From NCBI GenBank assembly GCA_018894105.1, contig CM032117.1:33088501-33152500 (forward strand): a DNA stretch of 64,000 nt. Direction: 5' to 3'. The notes under the pieces were generated by a model. The model worked only from the letters and a program-made list of their open reading frames with translations, had not been told where the DNA came from and made no database searches. The first letter of the stretch is position 1, and each line of letters starts with the position of its first letter. The DNA is from Jacaranda mimosifolia. Lineage: Eukaryota; Streptophyta; Magnoliopsida; Lamiales; Bignoniaceae. Made by a program: the position numbers and the translations under genes. This document shows, piece after piece, positions 10,587 through 23,449 of the stretch.

Positions 10587-13134
10587 ATATCCCACTTGCC
10601 CTAAAGCCAATCCCCCATAGTCTTAAGACCCATCTTCATAAGATGTCCTTCAAAGACCTTTTGTGATGGGGAGGTTTTGTCAGTGGATCTGCTATATTCT
10701 CTTCCGAGGCAACTTTTTCCACTTGAATGTCCCCTCTACCTATGATCAGCCAAATCAAATGGTATCACCTCAAAATGTGCTTGGATCACTAATGAGAGCT
10801 TAGCTCCTTAGCTTGTGCAACTGCATCGTTGTTGTCACAAAAGATAACTACAGGCTTAGACATGCTAGGCACTATATCCAAACTGCATCTTGGTTGAAGT
10901 TTTTGATCCAAACTCCATCTTTTGCAGCTTTTGAAGCTGCAATATATTCCTCCTCAGTCGTTGAATTAGCTGTGGTGTCTTATTTGTAACTTTTCCTACT
11001 CGCCGTGCCGCCATTAAAGTAAAATATGAATCCAAAAATGAATTTTAGGTCGTCTATATTGGATTGGAAACTTGAATCCGAAAACCCCTTGGGTTTCAAT
11101 TCTCTATTGCCGTATACTAAAAACATGTCCTTAGTCCTTCTTAAGTACTTAAGGATTGTTGTCACAGCCATCCAGTGACATTCATCGGGATTAGATTGAA
11201 AGTGGCTCATGACACTCAGAGCGTGGGCTACATCCGGTCTTGTACATTGAACTGCATTCATTATGCTCCCAATAGTGGACGCATAAGGTATACGGGACAT
11301 CTTTTGTCTCTCTGCCTCAGTCTTAGGGGGCCATAGACTTGGAGATACGAATACCATATCCCATGGGAAGGAATCCCTTCTTGAATTCTTCCATACTAAA
11401 CCACTTTAGTATTTTGTCAATGTACGGGGTTTGGGATAGCTCCAGCATCCTCTTTGAGCTATCTCTATAGATACGTATTCCTAATACGTAGGATGCTTCT
11501 TCCAAATCCTTCATGGAGAATTTGAGTACATAACCACGCTTTAGTATACTCTAATATGCCTACCTCATTCCCAATGAGAAGGATGTTATCGACATAAAGC
11601 ATAATAAACTGTACACTATTTCCACTTGCCTTCTTATACACACAAGGTTCATACACATTTTGATAAAGCCAAATGATTTAACCATTTTATCAAAACGTAT
11701 GTTCTAACTTTGGGACATTTGCTTGAGTTCATAAATGGATCTCTCGAGCTTGCAAACCTTTTGCTAACTCTCTTTGGATGTAAAACCTTGTGGTTACTCT
11801 CTATATATATTTCTTCTTCAATGTTGCCATTGAGGAAAGCGGTTTTTACATCTATTTGTCATATCTCATAGTCATAATACCCTTTTGCCACTAGTCATGC
11901 CTTAAAGGTCGTTACCTCTCCATCGACTCCTAACTTTCGCTTATAGATCCACTTGCAAACAATGGGTACGATACCCTCTAGTTGATCTACCAAAGTCCAT
12001 ATTTTATTGGAGTACATGGACTCCATTTAGGATCTCATGGCATCAAGCCAATGTCCCGAGTCTATGTCCAACATAGCTTCCTCATAGGTCTTTGGATCGA
12101 TATCCGATTGACCCATCTCATGAAGAAATCTAAACCTTTTGGGTTGTTTCTTGATTCGGTCCGACCTTCTTAGAGGTTGTGTGTAAGGCTTACTACTTGT
12201 TTCCACTACTTGTGGGATTTGACGATCATCTTGAATGTCATCAAGTTCAACAACAAATCCTTTTCTATCCAATAGAATTTTTTTTCAAAAAGGTGGCGTT
12301 TCTCGAGACAAACACCTTTTGTTCCGAGGGATCATAGAAATAATAACCTATAGACTCTCTAGGGTATCCCACAAACTTGCACAAGACCAATTATCCAACT
12401 TGTCTCCCACTAACCGCTTGACGTAAGTGGGAGACCCCCAAACCCTTAGATAATGGTAAGAGTATTTTTGCCATACCACATCTCATGCGGTATCTTTGGT
12501 ACCGACTTTGAGGATACTAGATTTAATAGCCGCATCGTCGTTTCTAGGGTGTAACCCCAAAAGGATATAGGCACATCAAAAAAGCTCATCATGGAACGTA
12601 CCATGTCCAACAAGGTACGGTTTCTCCTCTCGACTACTCCAATGTGTTAGGGTGTGCTGAGTGGAGTCAATTGAGAGAGAATCCCATTCTCTTTTAGATA
12701 ATCCAAGAATTCAGTACTTAAGTACTCTCCTCCTCAATCCAATCGAAGAGCTTTATTACTAAGTCCTTTTTGCTTTTCTACTTCATATCGATACTCTTTG
12801 AACCTTTCAAAGGCTTCAAACTTGTACTTCATAAGATATACATGTCCATATCAAGTGTGATCATCGATGAAGTTAATGAAGTAAGAATAGCCTTCTCTCA
12901 CACTAACTCTTAGTCCACCACATACGTCTGTATGGATCAAATCAAAAGGACTAGTGGTTTACTCCGATTGTCCTACAAAAGGAGCCTTGATCATTTTTTC
13001 CTTTAAACAAGACTCACAAGTAGAAAGTTCCTCAATGCCACTAACTTTTAATGCTTTGAGAGTTTCTAACTTGTTCTTCCTATTTTTAGAGATATGCCCA
13101 AGTCTTGCATGCCAAAGAATGACGTCTTCTTAGA
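10587..13134 (-). pseudogene. Element B pol, downstream half (integrase end, RT, RNase H)
   Basis: Minus-strand copia pol with several breaks. In reading order, integrase remnants lie at about 12280-13134. The segment before reverse transcriptase (12027-12272) has DRIKKQPKRF and DIDSGHWLDAM. Reverse transcriptase covers about 11040-11900 with MLYVDNILLIGNE, so the second catalytic Asp is Asn. The connection block has YIDKILKWFSMEE, CTRPDVAHALSVMSHFQSN and KYLRRTKDMFLVYG (10980-11514), and RNase H lies at 10600-11000. The polypurine-like AAGTGGGATA precedes the LTR. Nothing long enough for an active polyprotein remains. It continues at 23450 beyond element A. Confidence 0.85.
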
Positions 13135-13139
13135 TATCT
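13135..13139. other. Target-site duplication of element A, left copy (TATCT)
   Basis: TATCT directly precedes the LTR end TGAAAGC at 13140. The same five bases follow the other LTR end at 23445-23449. Five bases is the usual copia target duplication. Confidence 0.9.
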
Positions 13140-15376
13140 TGAAAGCAACTAAGGTACTAGGATCCAATAATAAAACTTCAAAAGCATAAATAAACTAGTG
13201 CTTACAAGCAACCAAGGATCTAAACATGCTCTAGGATTTAGATTTGGTTGAAGAGTTACCTTAAGAACTTAAATCCAAAGGTAAATTGAAGAATTCCTTC
13301 TTCAAATAGAATTTGCCAGACATTGGCACAGTTGGAAGCAAGCAATTTTTGACCAATTCAAAACTCTCCAAAAATGTGAAAAAAATTCCAGTAGATGCTC
13401 TACACCTTGAGGAAACTGTTGGAACAACTTTCAGCTTGAAACTTCTTCTGCATCTCCTAGAATAAAATCAACAAGAGATTGGTCTTGCAGGTGGATCTCC
13501 AAAGGCTTAGCAAATCATTTGTTTTGCCACTATCGAAATGATCCACACATGAATCCAAATCCTACTACTCCTCACTTTTAGTTGGAGAAAGAGGGGAGAG
13601 TTGGGAGGGAAGTGGCCGATTTTTGGGTAGGGAGAAGAAGAAGAAGGTGATCTTCAATACATGAATGAACACCTTGAAAATGGAGGGAAAAGTGAGAATC
13701 TAATTCTTCACTTGCAAGATATATGTGTTGCCGCCCCCTCACTCTATATCTATATATTGAGTGAGGAAGGTGTGATGCCAATGTGGCATCACATCTTTCT
13801 CAAGGAGGGGGGACCTCCAACCATGCATGCCATGCATGCTTAGTTGGCAAATTCAAATCTAATTTGAATTTTGTGCATTTGAATTATATTTGAAATCTAA
13901 TTTCAAATTATTTAAATGCCACACCAAAATGATCCTATCATTTGAATTTTCCCTCCAAAGAATATTCTCCTCATTAATTAAATAAAATAATTTAATTTAA
14001 TTAATTAATAATTGACTTAACTCTTAAGTCAACTAGCTTAACTCTTTAATGATTTTGTTAATTCTTTAAGCTAACTTGACAAATTGATGATCATATGGCA
14101 CCATATAATTAACTCTTCAATTATTGGTCTAATTTAACTCCTTAAATTAGTTAATCAATTTAACACTTAAATTAATTAAGCCAAAATTGACCTTAATTTC
14201 AATCACCCAAAATGGGTCTCTGTGGAGAGAATTTTCAAACACTTAGAAAGTTCCTCCATTACTTAGGAAGTGTAATTGGCTTTTGTGTAAAACTCAATAG
14301 GTTTTACCATTTATTGGACATAAGCTTCCAACTCCTTGTGACTTTTGAATACCGTATATTCATTTTAGTTTAAACTCCTTTTAACTAATAAACTCAATTC
14401 AATTAATCTTCATTAATTGAAGAGTACCTAATCTCCATGGTTGATGTCCAATCTCAAGCCCATGAGCCCAACTAATTGGCCAAAATGAATGCTTTTGGAG
14501 AACCATCATAGCTCTACGCATACCATGAAAATACGATCCTTCCATCTCCTATTTCCTAAAAGAGGCCTAGGCCAAGCTATTTGCCGGCTTCCTAATAGCC
14601 TCAATACTACATCTCTATTCCCAATGTTCGATTCCACTTTATAACCTTATCTTTGGAAAACTCTTTTCTAAATTTTCATACTACCTTTGCGCAAGGATTT
14701 CTTAGAATCGATCATTATAGAACACATAGGAGATGTACTTGCCCTTCAAAAAGATGAGGAGTCAAATTCCATATTGGATCTCACAAACCTCCATATCTAA
14801 GTAGCTCATGCCCAATCACCACCCGAACAGCCTGCTAAGTGACCAGGTAGGAGTCAAAGCGCGACGACCTAAGCTTATTTACCATAGATCCTCAGGTCAA
14901 AGGACTAAGTATTTGCACTAGCATAAGTGGAAGAATTTGCCACTGCCGACTTGCCACTCCGGCTATCTAGTAGATTCTCCATGGGTTTTCAGTGCCTTAC
15001 TCCCTAACAAGCACCTACTGACATGCATCCACATCTCATATGAGATTGCCCATGGAATGGAGCAATATCCAACTCCTTGGATCTATGCATTGTTAGTGCA
15101 AGTCTATCCAGATCTTAGATGCCCTATCTCATAAGATCCTTTAACTTGGAAGATTTAAGATCACGACCGTGTAAGACTTATTCCATGATCACCACCTAAT
15201 GCGTGACCAAGTCCCGTAGTCTAAAGTGATCTAAGGGCTTCAACCAAATGCTAGTGAAGTGAATATAAGCATAAGATGAGGATGGCATATTATTAATATC
15301 ATTCAATCAAGATTGTATCACAAGTGAAATAGTTTACAATGCTAATCTAATTGGCTTGCTGGGCACTATTCCAAAA
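13140..15376 (-). repeat. 3' LTR of element A
   Basis: 2237 bp. On the minus strand it begins TTTTTGGAATAG (family start TGTTGGAATAG, mutated) and ends GCTTTCA. It contains the TATA-like CTATATCTATATATTG near 13745, CATGCATGCCATGCATGC near 13823 and the AT-rich TTAACTC array at 13970-14190. Confidence 0.9.
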
Positions 15377-18300
15377 ATCTTTCACTTGCCTTAAAGCCAA
15401 TTCACCATAGCCTTAAGACCTATATTCTCAAGATGTCCTTCAAAGACCTTTTGCTATACGGGTTTAGTAAGTGGATTTGCTATATTCTCTACCGAGGAAA
15501 CTCTCTCTATTCGGATGTCGCCTCTATCAATGATCTCCCGGATCAAATGATATCACCTCAATATGTGCTTGGATCGCTGATGAGATCTTGGCTCTTTTGC
15601 TTGCACAACTACCTCGTTGTTGTCATAGAAGACAACTACTGGCTCAGCAATGCTAGGCACTACATTCATCTCTTGCATGAAGTTTTTCATCCAAACACCT
15701 TGCTTCATAGCTTCTGAAGCCGCAATATATTCTACCTCTGTGGTAGAGTCAGTCGTGGTGTCTTGTTTGTAACTCTTCCAACTCACCACACCGCCATTGA
15801 GGTAACATACGAATCCACAAGTGGATTTTAGGTCATCCACATCGAATTAGAAACTTGAATCCAAAAACCCCTCTAGTTTCAATTCTCCACCTTTGCAAAC
15901 TAAAAACAAGTCCTTAGTCCTTCTCAAGTACTTAAGGATTTCTTTTACGCTATCCAGTGAATTTCAATGGGATTGGATTGGAAATGGCTCGTAACACTTA
16001 GAGCGTGTGCCACATCCAGTCTTATACATTGAACTGCATACATTATGTTCCCAATAGTAGAGGCATAAGGTATGTGGGACATTCTTTATCTCTCGTCGTT
16101 AGTCTTAGGGGCCATAGACTTAAAGAGACGAATGCTATGTCCTGGAGAAATGAATCCCCTTTTGGATTCTTCCATACTAAACCTGTTTAGTATCTTGTCA
16201 ATGTATTGGGTTTGGGATAGCCCCAGCATCCTTCTAGATCTATCTCTATAGATACGTATTCCCAATACGTAGGATGCTTCTCCCAAATTCTTCATGGTGA
16301 ATTAAGTAGAAAAAGAAAAAACCTGGCTAATAGTTTAAGAGAAAAGGGCTTTTCCATGCTTTGGTACACTCTAACATTCCTATGTCATTCGCAATGAGAA
16401 TGATGTTATCGATATAAAGCCCAATAAACTGTATACTACTCCCACTAGCCTTATATACACATATACTTCATACACATTTTTGATAAAGCCAAAGGATTTG
16501 ACTGTCTTATGAAAACGTATGTTCCAACTTCGGGACACTTATATGAGTCCATAGATTGATCTTTGGAGTTTGCAAACCTTTTGCTCACTCTCTTTGGATG
16601 TAAAACCTTGTGGTTGCTCCATGTAGATTTCTTCTTCAATGTCTCCATTGAGGAAAGCGATTTTCACATCTATTTGCCATATCTCATAGTCATAATATGC
16701 GGCTATGGTAAGTAGAATCCGAATGGATTTAGGTATTGCAACCGATGAAACGGTTTCCTCGAAATCGATACTGGGCCTTTGAGTGTAACCTTTTGCCACT
16801 AGTCGCGCCTTAAAAGTCACAATTTCTCCATTGACTCGTAGCTTTCACTTATAGATACACTTGCAACCAATGGAAACTATTCCCTTTGGTGGATCTACCA
16901 AAGTCCATACTTTATTGGAGTACATGAAGTCCATTTCGAATCTCATGGCATCTTGCCAATGTCCCGAGTCTATGTCTAACATAGCTTCCTCATAGGCCTT
17001 CGGATCATTATCCGATTGGCCCATCTCATGAAGGAATCCGAACCTTTTAGGTTGCTTTTTGATTTGGTCCGACCTTCTAGGAAAATGTTTGTAAGGCTCT
17101 TGTTGCTCATTTATTTCCACCGCTTGTGGGATTTCATGATCATCTTGAACTTTATCAAGTTCAACAACAACGTCATTTCTATCTTATAGAAATTGATTTT
17201 CCAAAAAGGTGGCTTCCTTGTAACAAACACTTTTTGTTCCAAGGGATCATAGAAGTAATAACCCATAGACTCTCTTGGGTATTCCACAGACTTGCACAAG
17301 GTGGATCTACTATTCAACTTATCTCCCACTGTCTGTCCCACGTAGGTGGGAGATCCTCAAACCTTATAGTATTGGTAAGAGGGTGCTTTGTCATGCCACA
17401 TCTCATGCGGTGTTTTTGGCACCGACTTTGAAGGTACTATATCTAGTAGCTTCGCCGCCATTTGTAAAGCGTATCCCCAAAAGGATATGGGCACATCGAA
17501 AAAGTTCATCATGGAACGTACCATGTCTAACAAAGTACGGTTTCTCCCTTCGGCTATTCTATTGTGTTGAGGTGTGCCGGGTGGAGTCTATTGTGAGAGA
17601 ATCCCATTCTCTCTTAGATAATCCAAGAACTCGGTACTTAAGTATTCTTTTCCTCGATCCGATCGAAGAGCTTTAATACTAAGTCACTTTTGCTTTTGCA
17701 CTTTATTCCTATACTCTTTGAACTTTTCAAATGCCTGGAATTTGTACTTCATAAGATACATATATCCGAATCGACTATAATCATCGGTTAAGGTGATGAA
17801 GAAGGAATAGCCTCCTCTGCACTAACTCTTAGTGGTCCACATACATCCGTATGGATCAAAAAGGATTTGTGGTACGCTCCGTTTATCTTACAAAAGGACC
17901 CTTGGTCATTTTTCCCTTTAAACAAGATTCACAAGTAGGAAGTTCCTCAATGCCACTAATATTTAGTGCTTTGAGAGCTTCCAACTTGTTCATCCTATTT
18001 TTAGAAATATGCCCAAGTCTTGCATGCCAAAGAATGGCATTTTCTTGGTTATCTAATTTCCTTTTACTTGATTGAATATGCATTAGCGAAGGTTGGGAAT
18101 CTAGTATATATAATCCATTAAACAATGTACCTTGTGCAATTAAAGAACTATTCTTTAATGCTTTCAATACACCATTTGATATAGAAAAATTAAATTATTC
18201 ATTATCAAGAAGGGGTATTGAACAATGTTCTTAACAAGTTGGGGTACATAATAACAAGGATTTAACTTAATACAAGCATTCCCCAAGTCTAACTTTACCT

Positions 18301-18385
18301 CGCCTTAGATGGTGGCAGCAACTTTTGCTCCATTTTCTAGGCGGAAGATCATATGTCATTCAAGTACACTCTTTCTTCTTTCTAT
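15377..18385 (-). pseudogene. Element A pol (protease remnant, integrase, RT, RNase H)
   Basis: Broken minus-strand copia pol. In reading order, the protease near 18385-18440 keeps CGSHLCNLL but lacks the aspartate segment seen in element B. The integrase zinc site has LWHARLGH and CESC (17883-18167), and the integrase core lies at 17120-17880. The segment before reverse transcriptase has KKQPKRFGFLHEMGQ and DIDSGHWQDAM (16845-17120). The reverse transcriptase part has KARLVAKGYTQ and IWQIDVKIAFLNGDIEEE (16539-16820), and its catalytic box reads YIDN near 16410. The LGLSQTQYIDKILNRFSMEE block is at 16086-16295. RNase H (15553-15840) has TTEVEYIAASEA and KEPRSHQRSKHI. It needs another copy's enzymes to move. 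Confidence 0.88.
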
Positions 18386-18388
18386 CCC

Positions 18389-19284
18389 TTATAACAAATT
18401 ACAAAGGTGAGAACCACATGCGAAAGAATTAGTCGTTAAATGCATTTCAATGAAGTAAATACCCTTCCCAAGGAGGGCAAGGTATTCTTTGCAATTTCTT
18501 TTCCAATGCCCCTTTTTGCCACAGTAGAAACAAGATGCATGGGTTTTGTCACCTTTCTTTTTCTTAGCTCCCCTTGAACCCTTTAACAGTTGCTTTCCTT
18601 TTGAGGAGGAAATTTTCTTCCTTTTATCTCCCTTTGTTAGACCCCTAGGGCCCTTTGACTTAGAGGTAGAAGCAAACATAAGAGGCTTTTCCTTTTTCAT
18701 AGTTGCCCCGGCAGTCACAAGCATGTTCACCAATTCATTAATCATAACCTCTTGCTTGGACATATTGAAGTTCATAACGAATTGGTCAAACAAAGGAGGC
18801 AATGATTGGAGGATCAAATCCACGTAAAGGTCATTGTCCATGACCACATCAAGTTGTCCAAGCTTCTCAATGATCCCTATCATCATAAGGCCGTGAGTAT
18901 GGGCATTAGCACCCTTACCCATCCATGTTCTGAAGAGCTCCTCTGACAAAGCAAGCCTTTCATGTCGAGTTTGGACACCGTACAACTCTTGTTGGTGTTT
19001 ATAGATCTTACATATCTCATATGCTCGTGAGTCTTTTGAAGCTCATTAGTCATGGAAGCCATTGTGAGGCATCTTACTTGTAGATTATCATCCACAAGCT
19101 TAGCAAACACTTTGCGTGCCTCATTGGTGGCATCATCACCCAATGTGTCCGGCGGACATTGATCAAGGACGTAAGCCATCTTTTCGAAGTCAAGAATGAT
19201 TTTGAGGTTCCTTAACTAATCTTGGAAGTTAGGCCCAGTTAGCTTATTGGTTTCCAAAATATTTGCGAGTGGTTTTTTAACCAT
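18389..19284 (-). pseudogene. Element A gag (nucleocapsid polyprotein), broken
   Basis: Gag forms the virus-like particle that packages copia RNA. The start is the ATG whose last base is 19282, with a start MVKKPLANILETNKLTGPNF matching the gag of element B. A TAG stop then replaces the Trp after NFQD. The frame resumes with YVLDQCPPDTLGDDATNEA (18883-19179) and EELFRTWMGKG, LGQLDVVMDNDLYVDLILQS (18389-18985). It ends in a Lys-rich stretch and an intact CCHC zinc knuckle CFYCGKKGHWKRNC (near 18480-18540), the nucleic-acid-binding site. At least one stop and one frameshift inactivate it. Confidence 0.88.
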
Positions 19285-21200
19285 TTTCTTTGTTTGAAGA
19301 TTTCAAAAATCTACAAGAGGCGAAAAAAGAGTACAAGCATATGATTGAATCAGTGATATTGCAAAAAACATGTTCATGGTCTTTCAAGCATGTTTTTTCT
19401 CCCTCTCTTTTATTAAATCCTTCATCCCTTAGAAGAATTTAGGAAATCTGATTTCCTAGTGAGAATCAAGATCCTAAGGACTTGTAAGTAGACCCACGAC
19501 TCGTGAGACATCCATAAACAATCGAAAAGGTAAGCAACTTTTGCTAACTGCATCTCATGCAATCTTTGATATATTTTGCCTCTCTTTTCATGTGGACCCA
19601 CAACTCGTGAGACGTCTACACTACTAGGTGTTAAGTCGGACCTACCAATAAAGCTTTGATTCGAGATTGGCACCACGACATCCCATGACTCGTGTGCCTA
19701 TGCAAACTCGTGTGACAATGCATAGGCATTCTCAAATCAAAAGTGCATCATATGCTAAGTATATGGCCATAGCTTTCTACTATAAGTGTGACCTACGACT
19801 CGCGAGACCTCACACAAACAATGGTAGCATCGTCATGCCCCATAGTATTGGTAGAAGGCATGGATTAATTAAAACTCTTTTAATATTATATCCATTTTGA
19901 CTTGCTATTTGAAAGCAGTTAGACATTCTAAATAGAGGGTTTTTTTCTTGCAAAGATCTCATCATTTTATCTTCTTATTTAGATTTTCTATATCCTAACC
20001 ATGCATCTCATACATTAATAGGATGTGGAAAGTATAAATAAGTAAATGCGCCTAGCATGCTTTTAGTTGATTTTAAGTGGGCTGATTAAATCTATCTATT
20101 ACATTAGTGTACCCCATACATTAATGGGTGTTCAAAAGTCTCCATGCCTCCAATGGCCCTTTTTGCTCCATGCAATACTTACATGAGAAAGAAATCATCA
20201 CTCCTAGTGATTATACTCTCATAACTTTTATAAGATAGAACAAAAAGAGGCATGCAAGCCCCTATTTAATATATAACCCTTTTCAACAACTTGAAACAAA
20301 TAAAATCAATATTAAAGGCTCATGATCATCCCCATTCATTCATCATCCATTCAACAATTAAATGAACAATAAATAAATCTTGAATTAATAATTAATTCCA
20401 ACAATTAAATGCTTATCTCATAAACAAATAATTAGCCAAGCATAACTTTTATGCTATAAATTGAAGATTAACTTTAACCAATTTTTAAAAGCATTCAAAA
20501 ATGTCAAATATAATTTTGAGACCTTGCACAACATTTGTGCATCCAATACATGTGACTTAACATTATTTTGGTTATCAAATGAGCCCAAATAATGGCTCAA
20601 AACTAGCCAAACATAAAACTAGTCACTGTTCGGCCGAGCGTGCATGCAGCTGGGCCGTGACTCTCGATCACTGTCCCGCTAGTGTGTGCGCCTGACTCGG
20701 CAGTTGTCCTGCTTTTGGGTTGTGGCCCAAACTTTTATGCATCAAAAATTTTGGACCACTTCCTAAATATCAAATCTCACATTATGGATGAATTTTCAGA
20801 TTCAAAACACTTTTTAAAAATGAAAATTCAAGTGTTCAAACATGCTTCCAAAAACTAGTTTAAGTAAGAATCATATTCTTAAAAATCTCCAACAAAACTC
20901 CAATCAAATTGGATCAAAAAATGACCAAAACATCTTAAGGCCAATCAACACATGCTATATCAACATATAACAGCAATTAATGCCAAATAAACAATCAAAA
21001 TCAATAGGTATGAATTAAAACATACCAATAGATGAATCAACACTTAGAACACATATTAGCATGCTTTTAATTCATCAATCAAGGACAAATACAACATCAT
21101 CCAAATGCTCTAATTCATCAATTGAATCGAGAATTTGATGATATAGATTAATCCATCACATGAATCAATCTCACAAAAAATCCAAATCTAAGCACGAATT
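19285..21200 (-). other. Untranslated leader of element A
   Basis: About 1.9 kb between the gag start and the primer site with no credible reading frame. It holds five spaced copies of a motif close to ACTCGTGAGAC (19494-19510, about 19601-19613, 19687-19698, 19705-19716, 19796-19808). The matching leader of element B has GACCGAGTGCC-like sequence at similar places instead. Confidence 0.75.
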
Positions 21201-21215
21201 AGGCTCCGATACCAC
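21201..21215 (-). promoter_or_regulatory. Primer-binding site of element A
   Basis: Minus strand reads GTGGTATCGGAGCCT, two bases after the LTR end. It resembles the plant tRNA-Met primer site TGGTATCAGAGC used to start minus-strand DNA synthesis. Confidence 0.8.
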
Positions 21216-21216
21216 T

Positions 21217-23444
21217 TGAAAGCAAGTAAGGCACTAGGATTCAATAATAAAACTTCAAAGCATAAATAAACTAGAGCTCACAAGAAATCAAGGATCTAAA
21301 CATGCTTTAGGATTCAGATTTGGTTGAAGAGTTACTTTAAGAGCTTAAATCCAAAGGTAGATTGAAGAACTTCTTATTCAAATAGAATATGCCAGACAGT
21401 GGCGCAGCTAGAATCAAGAAATTTTTGACCAATTCAAAACTCTCCAAAAATGCTGAAAAACTTCCAGTAGATGGTCTACACCTTGAGGAAATTGTGGGAA
21501 CAAGTTTCAACTCGAAACTCCATCCGGATCTCCTGGAATAAATTCGACAAGAGACTAGTCTTGCAGGTGGATCTCCAAAGGCTTCAAATCATTTGTTTTG
21601 CCACTATCAAAATGATCAACACACTAATCCAAATCCTACTACTCCTCACTTTTAGCTGGAGAAAGAGAGAAGAATTGAGAGGGACGTGGCCGATTTTTGG
21701 GTAGAGAGAAGAAGAAGAAGGTGATCTTCAACACATGAATGCACACTTTGAAAATGGAGGGGAAAGTGAGAATCTAATTCTTCACTTGCAAGATATGTGT
21801 GTTGCTGCCCCCCAACTCTATATCTATATATAGAGTGAGGATGGTGTGATGCCATGCATCACACCATCCTCAAGGAGGGCGGACCGCCAACCAAACCATG
21901 CATGCCATGCATGCTTAGTTGGCAAATTCAAATCTAATTTGAATTTGTGTGCATTTGAATTACATTTGAAATCTAATTTTAAATTAATTAAATGTCACAC
22001 CAAAATGATCCTATCATTTGAATTTTCCCTCCAAAGAATATTCTCCTCATTAATTAAATTAAACAATTTAATTTAATTAATTAATAATTGACTTAACTCT
22101 TAAGTCAACTAGCTTAACTCTTTAAGCCTGATTTTGTTAACTTAACTCTTTAAGTTAACTTGATCAATTGATGGTCATACGGCACCATATAATTAACTCT
22201 TTAATTATTGATCTAATTTAACTCCTTAAATTAGTTGATCAATTTAACACTTAAATTAATCAAACCAAAATTGACCTTAATTTTAATCACCCAAAATCAG
22301 TCTCCATGGAGAGAGTTTTCTAACTCTTAGAAAGTTCCTCCATTACTTATGAAATGTAATTGGCTTTTGTGTGTGACCCAATAGGTTCTACCATTCATTG
22401 GACATGGTCTCACAACTCCTTGTGACTTTTGAATATCATATATTCATTTTAGTTTAATTAAACTTCTTTAAACTAATTGACTCAATTCAATTAATCTTCA
22501 TTAATTGAAGAGTACCCAATATCCATGGTTGATGTCCTACCTCAAGCCCATGGAGCCGAACTAATTGGCAGAAATGAAAGCTTTTGGAGAACCATCATAG
22601 CTCTATGTGTCCATGCAAATATGGTCCTTCCGTCTCCTATCTCCCAAAACAGGCCTAGGGCAAGGTATTTGCCGGCTCCCTAATAGTCTCAATATTATGT
22701 CTCTATTCCCAATGTTCGATTCCACTTTATGACGTCATCTTTGGAAAATGCCTTTTCCAAATTGTCATACTACCTTTCGCAAGGATTTCTTGGAATCGAT
22801 CATTATAGAACACATAGGAGATGTACTCGCCCTTCACAAAGACGAGGAGTCAGATTTCATCTTGGATCTCACAAACCTCCATGTCTAAGTAGCTCATGCC
22901 CAATCACCACCCGAACGGCCCACTAAGTGACCAAGAAGGAGCCAAAGCGTGAGGACCTAAGCATAAGGTTACCATGGATCCTCAAGTCAAAGGACTAATT
23001 ATATGCACTAGCATAAGTGGGAGAATTTGCCACTACCAGTTTGCCACTCCAACTATAGAGTGGATTCTCTGGTAGGTCTTCAATGCCTTGTTCCCTAACA
23101 AGCACCCACTGACATACATCCATAGCTCTTATGGGATTGCCCATGGAATAGAGTAATATCCAACTCCTTGGATCTATGCATTATTAGTGCAAGTCTATCC
23201 ACCGGATCTTAGATGCCCTATCTCATAAGATCCTTTGACTTGGAAGATTTAAGATCACGACCATGTAAGACTTATTCCATGATCAACACCTAATGCGTGA
23301 TCAAGTCCCATAGTCTAGAGTGATCTAAGGGCTTCAACCAAATGCCAGTGAAGTATATTATTAATATCATTCAATCAAGATTGTATCACAAGTGAAATAG
23401 TTTACAATGCCAATCTAATTAGCTTGCTAGGCACTATTCCAATA
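21217..23444 (-). repeat. 5' LTR of element A
   Basis: 2228 bp; the minus strand starts TATTGGAATAG (TG mutated to TA) and ends GCTTTCA. It carries CTATATATAG at 21824-21833, a candidate TATA region inside a near-palindrome, a hairpin-forming run at 22136-22159 and the AT-rich array 22040-22260. Confidence 0.9.
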
Positions 23445-23449
23445 TATCT
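23445..23449. other. Target-site duplication of element A, right copy (TATCT)
   Basis: Identical to 13135-13139. Joining the flanks restores continuous element B integrase-region sequence that aligns with 18030-18090 of element A. Confidence 0.9.

Larger units (their letters stand above)
13140..23444 (-). mobile_element. Element A, complete-length copia retrotransposon nested in element B
   Basis: 10.3 kb, minus strand, bounded by perfect TATCT duplications. LTRs are 13140-15376 (3') and 21217-23444 (5'). The primer site, long leader, gag, pol and polypurine site are all in the expected order. The first 450 aligned bases of the two LTRs differ at about 43 positions by hand count (near 10%), so it is an old insertion. 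Every coding part carries stops, frameshifts or small deletions, so it is not autonomous. Confidence 0.92.

Noticed and set aside
19494..19810. CRISPR-like array
   Set aside because: Five loose copies, irregular spacing, inside a retrotransposon leader of a plant genome; no cas genes.
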